From contig NZ_LT670849.1 of the NCBI RefSeq assembly GCF_900142985.1, positions 4,790,501 through 4,854,500 of the forward strand: a DNA stretch of 64,000 nucleotides, written 5' to 3'. This DNA is from Bradyrhizobium erythrophlei (GTDB taxonomy: Bacteria; Pseudomonadota; Alphaproteobacteria; Rhizobiales; Xanthobacteraceae). The position numbers and the translations under genes are program-made. The notes beneath the pieces are model-generated. The model ran no database searches. It saw nothing but the letters and a program-made list of their open reading frames with translations, and was not told the origin of the DNA. Numbering within the stretch: the stretch's first letter is position 1; every line of letters begins with the position of its first letter. Shown here in pieces: positions 19,837 through 26,402 of the stretch.

Positions 19837-19870
19837 TTGACGATAATGTCAAACTTGACAGTGATGTCAA
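19837..19870. promoter_or_regulatory. Two tandem TTGAC-N6-GTCAA palindromes (TetR operator candidate)
   Basis: Perfect palindromes TTGAC-N6-GTCAA lie at 19837-19852 and 19855-19870, centres 18 bases apart. A further GTCAA half-site is at 19822-19826. The second copy contains TTGACA (19855-19860), which with TAATAG at 19877-19882 could be the promoter of the TetR gene. A repressor bound here would block both divergent promoters, including its own. Confidence 0.7.
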
Positions 19871-19911
19871 GAATGCTAATAGTGACCGCTGAAAAGACAA
19901 GGCTGAGCCAG

Positions 19912-20496
19912 ATGGTCGGCGTGCGTCAGTTCGACGAACAGGAAGTGATTGCGCTCGCGCTCGATGTGTTCTGGCGCAAGGGCCTCAACGACGCCACGAT
20001 GCAGGATCTCGCGGAAGCGACCGGCGTGCAGCGCGGCAGCCTTTACAATGCCTATGGCGACAAGGAAGCGATCTTCTTGCGCGCCTTCGACCGCTACGCG
20101 GCGGATTTCCTGGCGTCGGTCGAAAATCTGCTGGCGGAGGGCGATGTCGCCGAGAGACTGACCAAATTCTTCGACAGCGCCGTTGTGAACATGACGGGCG
20201 GTTCGCCGCCGCGCGGTTGCCTGACCACGCGCACCGCGCTCAATGCCGGGATTTCAAGCGAGGCCGTGCGCGAGCGCGTGCAGGATCTGCTCGGCAAGCT
20301 CGAGCAGGTTGTTGCCAGGGCGATCACTGCCGCGCCCGATGGACGGTCCGCGGCTGCGGCCCACCGCCTGGCGCGCGTGGTCGTGACGTTCACGCGCGGA
20401 TTGGCGGTGATGGAGCGCGCCGGATATAGCCGCAAGCAGCTCAGGGAATCGGCTGCGACCTTCGTCGATGCCCTGGTGCAGGGAGAGTCATCATGA
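19912..20496 (+). CDS. TetR/AcrR-family transcriptional regulator
   Basis: This 194-residue regulator begins MVGVRQFDEQEV at 19912; an in-frame ATG at 19873 falls between the operator and the -10 region, so it is less likely. The helix-turn-helix is ATMQDLAEATGVQRGSLYNAYGDKEAIF. The C-terminal half (RGCLTTRTALNAGISSEAVRERV) resembles TetR_C regulators of short-chain oxidoreductases. It overlaps by four bases the small monooxygenase gene and probably autoregulates via the tandem palindromes upstream. Confidence 0.88.
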   Translation: MVGVRQFDEQEVIALALDVFWRKGLNDATMQDLAEATGVQRGSLYNAYGDKEAIFLRAFDRYAADFLASVENLLAEGDVAERLTKFFDSAVVNMTGGSPPRGCLTTRTALNAGISSEAVRERVQDLLGKLEQVVARAITAAPDGRSAAAAHRLARVVVTFTRGLAVMERAGYSRKQLRESAATFVDALVQGESS

Positions 20497-20807
20497 TTGC
20501 CGTCATCACGACGTATCCATTGCCACAGCCGATGACGCGGGAAGAGGCGCGGCGCAATTTCCTGAGCACGGCCCCCAGATATCAGGGCGTCGCTGGTCTC
20601 GTTCGCAAGTATTACTATCTGTCGCAAGACGGCATGACCATCGGCGGGGTCTATCTCTGGAATTCCCGCGCTGAAGCCGAGGCGACGTTCGACGAGAGCT
20701 GGCGCGCGGTCATGCGCGACAGGTACAATTCGGATCCGTCAGTTGTGTATTTCGACTGTCCCGTCGTGGTCGACAACCTGACCCACGAAATCCTCAGCGA
20801 CGACTAA
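20493..20807 (+). CDS. Small YdhR/ABM-like monooxygenase-fold protein
   Basis: The 104-residue protein has the dimeric ferredoxin-like pattern of YdhR/antibiotic-biosynthesis monooxygenases (MIAVITTYPLPQPMT, GLVRKYYYLSQDGMTIGGVY, WNSRAEAEATFDESW). These small proteins oxidise phenolic substrates without cofactors or act as stress proteins. It is translationally coupled to the TetR gene and so likely part of the regulon. Its stop overlaps the convergent GST gene. Confidence 0.75.
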   Translation: MIAVITTYPLPQPMTREEARRNFLSTAPRYQGVAGLVRKYYYLSQDGMTIGGVYLWNSRAEAEATFDESWRAVMRDRYNSDPSVVYFDCPVVVDNLTHEILSDD

Positions 20808-21418
20808 ACCGGCGGGAACGCCAGGAAGGCCGGCAGTTTTTCCGCGCGCGCCGAAAGCGCCGCGAGCGACGGATGGCGCGCTTCCGAAATCAGGCCGGGC
20901 AGCTCCATTTGCGTGAAGCGCCAGGCCACCGCGCTCGTGATGTCGGCCTGCAACGGACGATCTTCGAACAACCACGGTTTTGCGGCGGCGATCTCCTGCT
21001 CGAGCAGGCCGTAGGCGGCCTCCAGTTGTCCCTGCACGCGGTCGAGCCAGGGCTGATGATGTTTTTCCGGCGGGCGCAGGTTTCGCTCGTAGACGATCTG
21101 CACGCTCTTGTCGCTGGCCGCGAGCGCAAGACCTGTGATCCGCTGCGCGCGGGCGAGCGCTGGCCTCTCTTTCGGCGTGAGGCTGCGCCCGGACGCAACG
21201 AGGCGTTCGAGATATTCGAGGATCAGTGCGGAATCCATCAGCACGACGCCGTCATCCGTGACAAAGGTCGGCGCCTTGACGACGGGATTGATGGCCGAGA
21301 ACGCCTCGAAATTCCGGAACACCGACAACGCTTCGTGCGAGAACGGCAACTCCATCAGTTGCAGCGAAATCGCGACACGACGCACGTAGGGGGAATCGAG
21401 CATTCCAATCAGTCTCAT
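20804..21418 (-). CDS. Glutathione S-transferase family protein
   Basis: This 204-residue GST has the N-terminal thioredoxin-like domain (MRLIGMLDSPYVRRVAISLQ, serine 9 likely contacting glutathione; VKAPTFVTDDGVVLMDSALI with the cis-proline and Glu/Asp-Ser motif) and a helical C-terminal domain. The start at 21418 is chosen because AAAGGA lies just upstream; the frame is open to 21460. It probably detoxifies electrophiles. Confidence 0.87.
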   Translation of the reverse strand: MRLIGMLDSPYVRRVAISLQLMELPFSHEALSVFRNFEAFSAINPVVKAPTFVTDDGVVLMDSALILEYLERLVASGRSLTPKERPALARAQRITGLALAASDKSVQIVYERNLRPPEKHHQPWLDRVQGQLEAAYGLLEQEIAAAKPWLFEDRPLQADITSAVAWRFTQMELPGLISEARHPSLAALSARAEKLPAFLAFPPV

Positions 21419-21829
21419 CACTTGTCCTTTGATGTTGCGCCGGGCTTTTCCGCCGTTCATTTCCCGGTAGCGGGCCGATCGCCACGCGCGATGTTACAAC
21501 AGCTCCGATCCGCCGTCCGCGACGACCTGCGCGACGGCCTGAAAGCCTCCGCGCCCGCGCGACCCGCCGGAAGGTCCGAGGGGGCGGGTAGCCGTAGCCG
21601 GCCAGTAGGGCGTTTTTCGCCGGCCAGAAGGGCGTTTTTCCCTTGTTTTTCAGCGACAATTTCCCCTGGCGGGCAGTCCGGTCCCGGCGCGTCCGGCCGC
21701 GCGTTTCCCCGGGAAACACGAACGGAAACCAATTTCCCGCTTCCTGAAATCGAATTCATCGGCGGACGAAATGGGCCTGAAACACAAGGCTGCAATCCTT
21801 CCCGGGTAATCAACAACGGAGTTGGTTCC
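21419..21829. other. 411-base intergenic region without a confident gene
   Basis: This stretch is very GC-rich and I see no convincing coding sequence. It holds a two-copy tandem repeat (21597-21640) and the leader of the micro-ORF at 21830. The promoter of the GST gene should lie at its left end. Confidence 0.5.
21597..21640. repeat. Two tandem 22-base units
   Basis: Each unit starts GCCGGCCAG and ends GGGCGTTTTTC; the two differ at one position (T in the first, A in the second, position 10). The T5 runs follow GC-rich sequence, so on the + strand each resembles part of a terminator, but I find no complete stem. Confidence 0.7.
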
Positions 21830-21901
21830 ATGAGCATCATTCTTCGCCTGATCTATCGCGAATATTGCCGGGCCTGCCTCGGGCATCTCAAATATTTCTG
21901 A
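21830..21901 (+). CDS. Micro-ORF, 23 residues
   Basis: The peptide MSIILRLIYREYCRACLGHL plus KYF is basic and hydrophobic. A good GGAG site lies 10 bases upstream of the ATG. It is followed 13 bases later by another small ORF with similar spacing. I recognise no family. The strong ribosome site and tight linkage to the next small gene argue for translation, but it is short. Confidence 0.4.
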   Translation: MSIILRLIYREYCRACLGHLKYF

Positions 21902-21914
21902 GCAGATCGATCAG

Positions 21915-22055
21915 ATGCCGCGGCCAAAGACCATTCTCCTCCCGACGCTTCTTGCCACCGTTTTTACCGGAATAGCGATCTGGCTCGTTGCGGGGCCGCC
22001 GAAGATTTCCGCGCGGCCCTTCAACGCCCACCCGTTCTTTGTCTCGACCAAGTAG
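21915..22055 (+). CDS. Small single-span membrane protein, 46 residues
   Basis: The ORF begins MPRPKTILLPTLLATV and contains one hydrophobic segment (about residues 7-26) followed by a basic, proline-rich tail ending HPFFVSTK. A weak GATCAG precedes the ATG. It lies between two other small ORFs on the same strand. Function unknown. Confidence 0.45.
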   Translation: MPRPKTILLPTLLATVFTGIAIWLVAGPPKISARPFNAHPFFVSTK

Positions 22056-22094
22056 TTGCGTTGAATTCATGATCCGTTTGACCTGGAGCTCATC

Positions 22095-22301
22095 ATGCAG
22101 CGCGAATTGCCCACCATTAATTTCACGAGCGAGGCCGAGGTGCGTTCCAAGGCCGAATCCCGCCGTACCGAAGAAGTCGCGAATTTGCTGAAGGATTTCT
22201 TTGCCGGGTGGACGCCAAGGCTCCGCCGGACATTAAGGCTCCGCCGGATTCTGGAAGCCGTTCGAGAGACGCAGCGTCCGGCAGCGGCCGGGAGGTCGTA
22301 A
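22095..22301 (+). CDS. Small hypothetical protein, 68 residues
   Basis: The protein MQRELPTINFTSEAEVRSKA... is charged and predicted helical, with a basic C-terminus rich in arginine (TPRLRRTLRLRRILEAVRE). GGAG lies 10 bases upstream of the ATG. It is the last of three small ORFs before a terminator-like hairpin. I recognise no family. Confidence 0.5.
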   Translation: MQRELPTINFTSEAEVRSKAESRRTEEVANLLKDFFAGWTPRLRRTLRLRRILEAVRETQRPAAAGRS

Positions 22302-22679
22302 CGAGCGGCGTCCGTCTCAGACGCCAGCGCGGCGCTTTCACAACCCGAAATAGAACAGCGTAGAACCCCTCCCGCGCGACCGTCGCCGGAGGGGTTCTTC
22401 GTCGCGCCTGCTATCAAGACGACGTGATAGTTACCCACGCTTAACGAAAAGCGCTTAGGCTCCGCATCATAATTTCTGGCCTCATAAGTTTTAATACCAA
22501 ATCATACCAATGGCCTACGCGGTTACCAGAAGGGCAGCAACGGCGCGCCTTCCGTTTCGGGAGAGATCATCGATTCCCCTGGAGGCGCTTGCAGTCATTG
22601 GGCTTGGCAAAGGCTCCGGCCGGCGGCGCGCTCCAGGCCCGCGCAGGTTGCAACGTAACTTTCCCGAAAGCGGGGCCGC
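22302..22679. other. 378-base non-coding stretch with hairpin and PilZ-gene leader
   Basis: No supported gene. It contains the hairpin at 22363-22397, then an AT-richer stretch around 22440-22510 (TAATTTCTGGCCTCATAAGT) that could hold a promoter for the PilZ gene. Confidence 0.4.
22363..22397 (+). terminator. Rho-independent-like hairpin after the small-ORF group
   Basis: Ten-base stem GAACCCCTCC (22363-22372) pairs with GGAGGGGTTC (22388-22397) across a 15-base loop, followed by TTCG. The U-run is short, so it is a moderate terminator candidate for the ORFs at 21830-22301. Confidence 0.6.
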
Positions 22680-22991
22680 ATGAACAGCAACTGGAATAAC
22701 CGGAAATCCGATCGGGTGCAGTTTCAGCGGGCGTTCCCGGCGAACCTGATGGGCGTCGACGGCACCTGGACCCGCGTCTGCCATATGCTGGATGTTTCAT
22801 CGACCGGGGCGCGGCTGGAAATCGAGGGCACGACCGAGGTCCTGCGCGCCAAGGAATTCTTCCTGGTCCTGTCCTCGACGGGGTTAGCCTTCCGCCGCTG
22901 CGAAATGGTCTGGATCGACGGCACGACCGTCGGCATTCGTTTTCTTCTCAACACTGCCAAGGGCAACAACAAAAAGAGCGCGCAGCGCTGA
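22680..22991 (+). CDS. PilZ domain protein (c-di-GMP binding)
   Basis: This 103-residue protein is a single PilZ domain. The first arginine motif is near residues 8-17 (RKSDRVQFQR) and the second motif is DVSSTGARLEIEG (residues 38-50), matching the RxxxR and (D/N)xSxxG signature for cyclic di-GMP. It probably acts as a diffusible c-di-GMP effector for motility or exopolysaccharide. No partner gene is adjacent. Confidence 0.85.
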   Translation: MNSNWNNRKSDRVQFQRAFPANLMGVDGTWTRVCHMLDVSSTGARLEIEGTTEVLRAKEFFLVLSSTGLAFRRCEMVWIDGTTVGIRFLLNTAKGNNKKSAQR

Positions 22992-23094
22992 ACCGGTTCT
23001 CCGCGCGTCCACGGAAAAAACGTTGCGGATCTCGCAGCGTCACAACAAGACCGAGAAGTCAACGAGAACTGGCGGGTGGGTGCAGACGATCCGC

Positions 23095-24162
23095 TCAGAA
23101 GCGGACGGTCCGTTGCGCCGCCGACAGCGAGAATTCGTCGAAGGTCTTTCGCGCTCTGTCGAGCTCCGCGGCAGGGACCGGCGATTGACCCGGGCGGTGC
23201 TTGACGATCGCTGCCGCCGTCGCCCAGTCGAGCCTGGACGCCTTGCACGCCAGAACCAGACCCTCGATGCTGTCGCTGGCGATCATCGGCAGCACGACTT
23301 CGACCGGCGAACCCGTCAGCAAGGCAAGCGCGGCGACGATGTTGGTATACTCGCCGCGAACCGCGAAGCGGTTGATCGTGGAATCGTTCAGCTTGCCCTT
23401 GCGGCCGAGCTCCATCATTTTGGCCCGGGCGTCCGCGTAGTCCGGCTGCTCCGAACTGGCCAGGACCTTCTTCGTACCCGCGGTCGCGATCGTGTTTTCG
23501 ATCTGCTCCCGCATCACGGCCGGCATGGCGTTGAGGTGCCGCATCCGCGCATCTTCGATCTTTGCGCGGACCTTGCGCTTGAGCGGTTCAGGCAGGTCCG
23601 ACCGGCGGGCGAGCTTTTGCGCCAGACGAGGATCAGTCCCGGCTATTTGCACGAGCCGCGCCCAATCGGCCTCCAGCAGGCGCGCGCCGAGATTTTCGGC
23701 AAGGGCGTGGTTGATCGCGGGATCGGCGAACTGGACCAGCGCTTCGCTGACGGCAGGATCGACCGTATGGCGCAGCGCGATCGCAACACGATGTCTGGCG
23801 CCGCCGGATCGCACCACCTCGAGCAGCAGCTCCGGCGTCAGGCGCAGGGATCTGAGAATGGGAATCGAAACCGATTCGTCGCCGTCAAGCGCGAGCCGCC
23901 TGTTACAGAGCGGCAGCGTGCATTTGATATCGGAAAGTTGATGGCTGAGTTGCGCCAGCGATGGCGTGTCCACATGGTCGGTCAATCGGACGAGGACGTC
24001 ATCGAACAGTGCGACCTGATTGGCCGCCAGGCTGCTGGCGCGCTCCAGAAACAGCTTCGTGATCTGACGTAAAGTAATCGCCCACCGCTCCGGAGACCAT
24101 CCGTCGATCGCGTCCAGCTCCGAGATCAATAGTGCCGATGTCGATGGCATCGGTTGCCTCAT
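23095..24162 (-). CDS. DUF2336 domain-containing protein
   Basis: The 355-residue, mainly helical, soluble protein has the repeat-like architecture of DUF2336 proteins of alphaproteobacteria (VVRSGGARHRVAIALRHTVD, DPRLAQKLARRSDLPEPLKR). An internal ATG at residue 5 could be the start. Function is unknown; the family appears to be an all-helical scaffold. It stands alone between the PilZ gene and a non-coding region. Confidence 0.75.
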   Translation of the reverse strand: MRQPMPSTSALLISELDAIDGWSPERWAITLRQITKLFLERASSLAANQVALFDDVLVRLTDHVDTPSLAQLSHQLSDIKCTLPLCNRRLALDGDESVSIPILRSLRLTPELLLEVVRSGGARHRVAIALRHTVDPAVSEALVQFADPAINHALAENLGARLLEADWARLVQIAGTDPRLAQKLARRSDLPEPLKRKVRAKIEDARMRHLNAMPAVMREQIENTIATAGTKKVLASSEQPDYADARAKMMELGRKGKLNDSTINRFAVRGEYTNIVAALALLTGSPVEVVLPMIASDSIEGLVLACKASRLDWATAAAIVKHRPGQSPVPAAELDRARKTFDEFSLSAAQRTVRF

Positions 24163-24498
24163 GGGCTCTAATTGGAATTGGGCGAGCGAAATCTGCTCGC
24201 CAAAAGTGTAGCGGGTGATTATTCAATTAAACTATTCCGTAAGGGCTAAGGTTTCTTTAAGACCATCGGAGCCGGCAAGCCCGGCCGTTAAGGTCTCGTT
24301 AACGGCTTGCGACCGCGCCTCGCCCGAGGGGCCGCATCGCCGGCTGGACCGGCTACTTCGACAGCTCGCGAATTTCACCCGGCTTCATGCCGGCAAACGC
24401 ATCGCTCGCGCCATCGCCACGATTATCGGCGCGGCCGGCCAAAGCTGATCAACCTGCTCAAAATCGCCGCAGCCGGCGCGAGCCGCGGCCTGCTCGCG
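24163..24498. other. 336-base region without a supported gene
   Basis: Short frames exist on both strands (for example 24215-24448 on +), but none has a clear ribosome site or recognisable product. The left part is AT-rich (TGATTATTCAATTAAACTAT near 24215) and probably carries the DUF2336 promoter. Confidence 0.4.
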
Positions 24499-24678
24499 TC
24501 AATCTCCCGACAGCCGGGCAGGCTGGGCGGTCATGGCGGCGCTCGTGGCGCCCGGCAATACAATATTTCCGGCCCAGATGTGCAACGCGAGTAAGCCGGC
24601 AATGATCGCACCCAGCATGGCGTAGCCGGCTGCTTCGGAAATCGAAACCCTGCGCTCAGGCCTATCGCTCATCGACAT
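24499..24678 (-). CDS. Small single-span membrane protein, 59 residues
   Basis: The protein MSMSDRPERRVSISEAAGYA... has one transmembrane segment (about AMLGAIIAGLLALHIWAGNIV). The ATG at 24678 follows AAAGGA with good spacing, better than the in-frame TTG at 24684. It overlaps the 3' end of the upstream gene by 17 bases, so the two are co-translated. No family recognised. Confidence 0.6.
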   Translation of the reverse strand: MSMSDRPERRVSISEAAGYAMLGAIIAGLLALHIWAGNIVLPGATSAAMTAQPARLSGD

Positions 24679-24883
24679 CTTCAATTCCTTTCAAAATCTG
24701 ATCGCGGCTCTTGCTATCGATGAGGTGTTGATAGCGCCGCAGAATGCGTTGGGCCTCAAAGCGTCTGGAATGATGCAGGGCTTCGACGACGGCTGTGAAA
24801 AATCCCCGTCGTTTGACGGCTCGCTTGAATGAAGGTGCTTCGGAATCGATAATCGCATGTGATGGCAATGACGCATCGCTCAT
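24662..24883 (-). CDS. Small hypothetical protein, 73 residues
   Basis: The protein MSDASLPSHAIIDSEAPSFK... is basic and predicted helical, ending KGIEDVDER. The start at 24883 is chosen over an open frame to 24961 because the extension is cysteine/arginine-rich and atypical. The C-terminal part (ALHHSRRFEAQRILRRYQHL) resembles small regulatory proteins of rhizobia, but I cannot name it. It is coupled to the membrane micro-protein downstream. Confidence 0.6.
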   Translation of the reverse strand: MSDASLPSHAIIDSEAPSFKRAVKRRGFFTAVVEALHHSRRFEAQRILRRYQHLIDSKSRDQILKGIEDVDER

Positions 24884-25060
24884 GGGGTAAGCTCTGCTGC
24901 TTGCGTGATCGATGCATCGAACATGCCGTCGTTCACTGGGATCGCGTGCGAGAGAACTCACATATCAAGCGATCGTGAGCGCTATTGAAGCGCGACGATG
25001 ACAGGCGCTGGCTTGTTCCCGGACTCTGGCGACGCTTTGTTGGACGTAAACGTCAATGTG

Positions 25061-26170
25061 CTAGCCGCGCGCCCACTCGCCGACGACGCGATGCACCTCC
25101 AGCAGATGCTCGCGCAGCTGCTCGAGCGCGAAGCCGAGCGCAAAGAAACGCTCCACGGTTTCGCTGTTCATGTCGCGGGTCAGTCCTTCATAGCGTACCG
25201 CGCCGAACTCCTCGCTGTAATCGCGGAACGCATGTTCGACGGCGTCGAGCGGAGGCGGCGGCTTTTGAGCGCGGAGCGCTGTGGCGCTGGTGCGCAAGAA
25301 ATCGCGGCCTGCGGCTTCGACATGGGCCAGCGGCTGTTCCAGCCGCATCGAGACCTCCGCAGGGAGTGCGCATCCCACGACGCGGCCCAGCATCACGATG
25401 TCATGGCGTAGCCGCAGCATCGTTCGCAGAAGCGGTCCGAGTTCGGGACCGGAGGTGAGGCGGGCATTGCGCTCGTGCTGGGCTTCCGCGCCGATTGTGT
25501 TCAGCCGCGTCAGCGCGGTCGCGATGCCGTCCTGGATCCGCCGCCGTTCGGCCGGGTCGAGTTCGCGGGTGTGATCCTCCAGAAAGCGCGACAGCGCGTC
25601 GGCCATCAGGTCGAGCATGTCGGCGGCCGTCTGGGCGGTGATCTCGCCGGCGCGGGAGGGAAACAGCAGGAACGAGACGATGAAGCCGACCGCGCCACCG
25701 GTGGTCACTTCCAGCACGCGATCGAGCGCAGACGCTGCCGGGCTGACATGTTGCATGCTTGGCACCAGCAGCACGATGATCGCCGTGATCGGCAGCACGT
25801 TGAAGTTGGCGCGGAACGAGGCGATGAAGGCGAGCGGCGCAATCGCCAGCGCCAGCACCGCAAGCAACGCCCATTCGCTGTCATGCGGAATCAGGATCGC
25901 CAGCGCGCCGCCATAGGCGACGCCGGCGAAGGTTCCGATCAGGTAATCGCTCGCGACCTTTACCGATCGGCCGAGGCTCGCCTGGGTCACGATCAGCGAG
26001 GTCAGCACCGCCCAGAGCGGCAGATGCAGGTGCAGGATTTGCGCAGCCACGAAAGCGAGCAGCGCGCCGACGGTCACCCGCAGCGCCAGGATCAATTGCA
26101 GCCGATGGCGGCGGATCCGGGCGCGGATCCACGTGAATAGTCTGGAAACGCGGCTTTCGCTGGAAGACAT
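25061..26170 (-). CDS. FUSC family membrane protein (aromatic acid exporter-like)
   Basis: The 369-residue protein has an N-terminal membrane domain of about six spans (residues 25-170; LRVTVGALLAFVAAQIL, WAVLTSLIVTQASLGRSVKVASDYLIGTFAG) and a long helical cytoplasmic C-terminus. The second span region with SLGRSVKVASDYLIGTFAG is the FUSC signature, shared with the AaeB and YccS proteins. AaeB exports aromatic carboxylic acids. It is monocistronic, upstream of a bidirectional terminator. Confidence 0.82.
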   Translation of the reverse strand: MSSSESRVSRLFTWIRARIRRHRLQLILALRVTVGALLAFVAAQILHLHLPLWAVLTSLIVTQASLGRSVKVASDYLIGTFAGVAYGGALAILIPHDSEWALLAVLALAIAPLAFIASFRANFNVLPITAIIVLLVPSMQHVSPAASALDRVLEVTTGGAVGFIVSFLLFPSRAGEITAQTAADMLDLMADALSRFLEDHTRELDPAERRRIQDGIATALTRLNTIGAEAQHERNARLTSGPELGPLLRTMLRLRHDIVMLGRVVGCALPAEVSMRLEQPLAHVEAAGRDFLRTSATALRAQKPPPPLDAVEHAFRDYSEEFGAVRYEGLTRDMNSETVERFFALGFALEQLREHLLEVHRVVGEWARG

Positions 26171-26249
26171 GCGGCTCGCATCAGCGGGGGGACTGAGACT
26201 CTATTCCTAGCCTGCTTCCTTACCAACACAATGTCGAGCGCAAACGCAA

Positions 26250-26283
26250 ATCGGGCTCCGAGCCTGATGGCTCGGAGCCCGAT
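26250..26283. terminator. Perfect 15-base-stem intrinsic terminator
   Basis: ATCGGGCTCCGAGCC (26250-26264) pairs perfectly with GGCTCGGAGCCCGAT (26269-26283) across a TGAT loop, followed on the + strand by TTTTC and on the - strand by TTTG. It stands between the cytochrome gene's 3' end and the FUSC gene, so on the minus strand it ends transcription from 28568. Confidence 0.85.
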
Positions 26284-26293
26284 TTTTCATTCA

Positions 26294-26396
26294 CTCCTCA
26301 TCCTGAGGAGCCGCGTGAGCGGCGTCTCGAAGGATGAGGCCGGTATCGGGCTTCATGGTTCGAGACGGCGCGTTCGCGCCTCCTCACCATGAGGGT
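26294..26396. repeat. REP/MITE-like inverted repeat (family 2)
   Basis: The element begins CTCATCCTGAGGAGCC at about 26297 and closes CTCCTCACCATGAGGG, with inner inverted segments (GTCTCGAAGGATGAGG and TTCATGGTTCGAGAC). Such 100-base palindromic units are typical of Bradyrhizobium and Rhodopseudomonas intergenic DNA. It differs in sequence from the family at 10477 and 14107. Confidence 0.75.
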
Positions 26397-26402
26397 TAGA
26401 AT

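Noticed and set aside
19093..20496. 467-residue version of the TetR ORF
   Set aside because: The first 270 residues are antisense to the acetoacetate-decarboxylase-like gene; the real start is at 19912 behind the operator and promoter.
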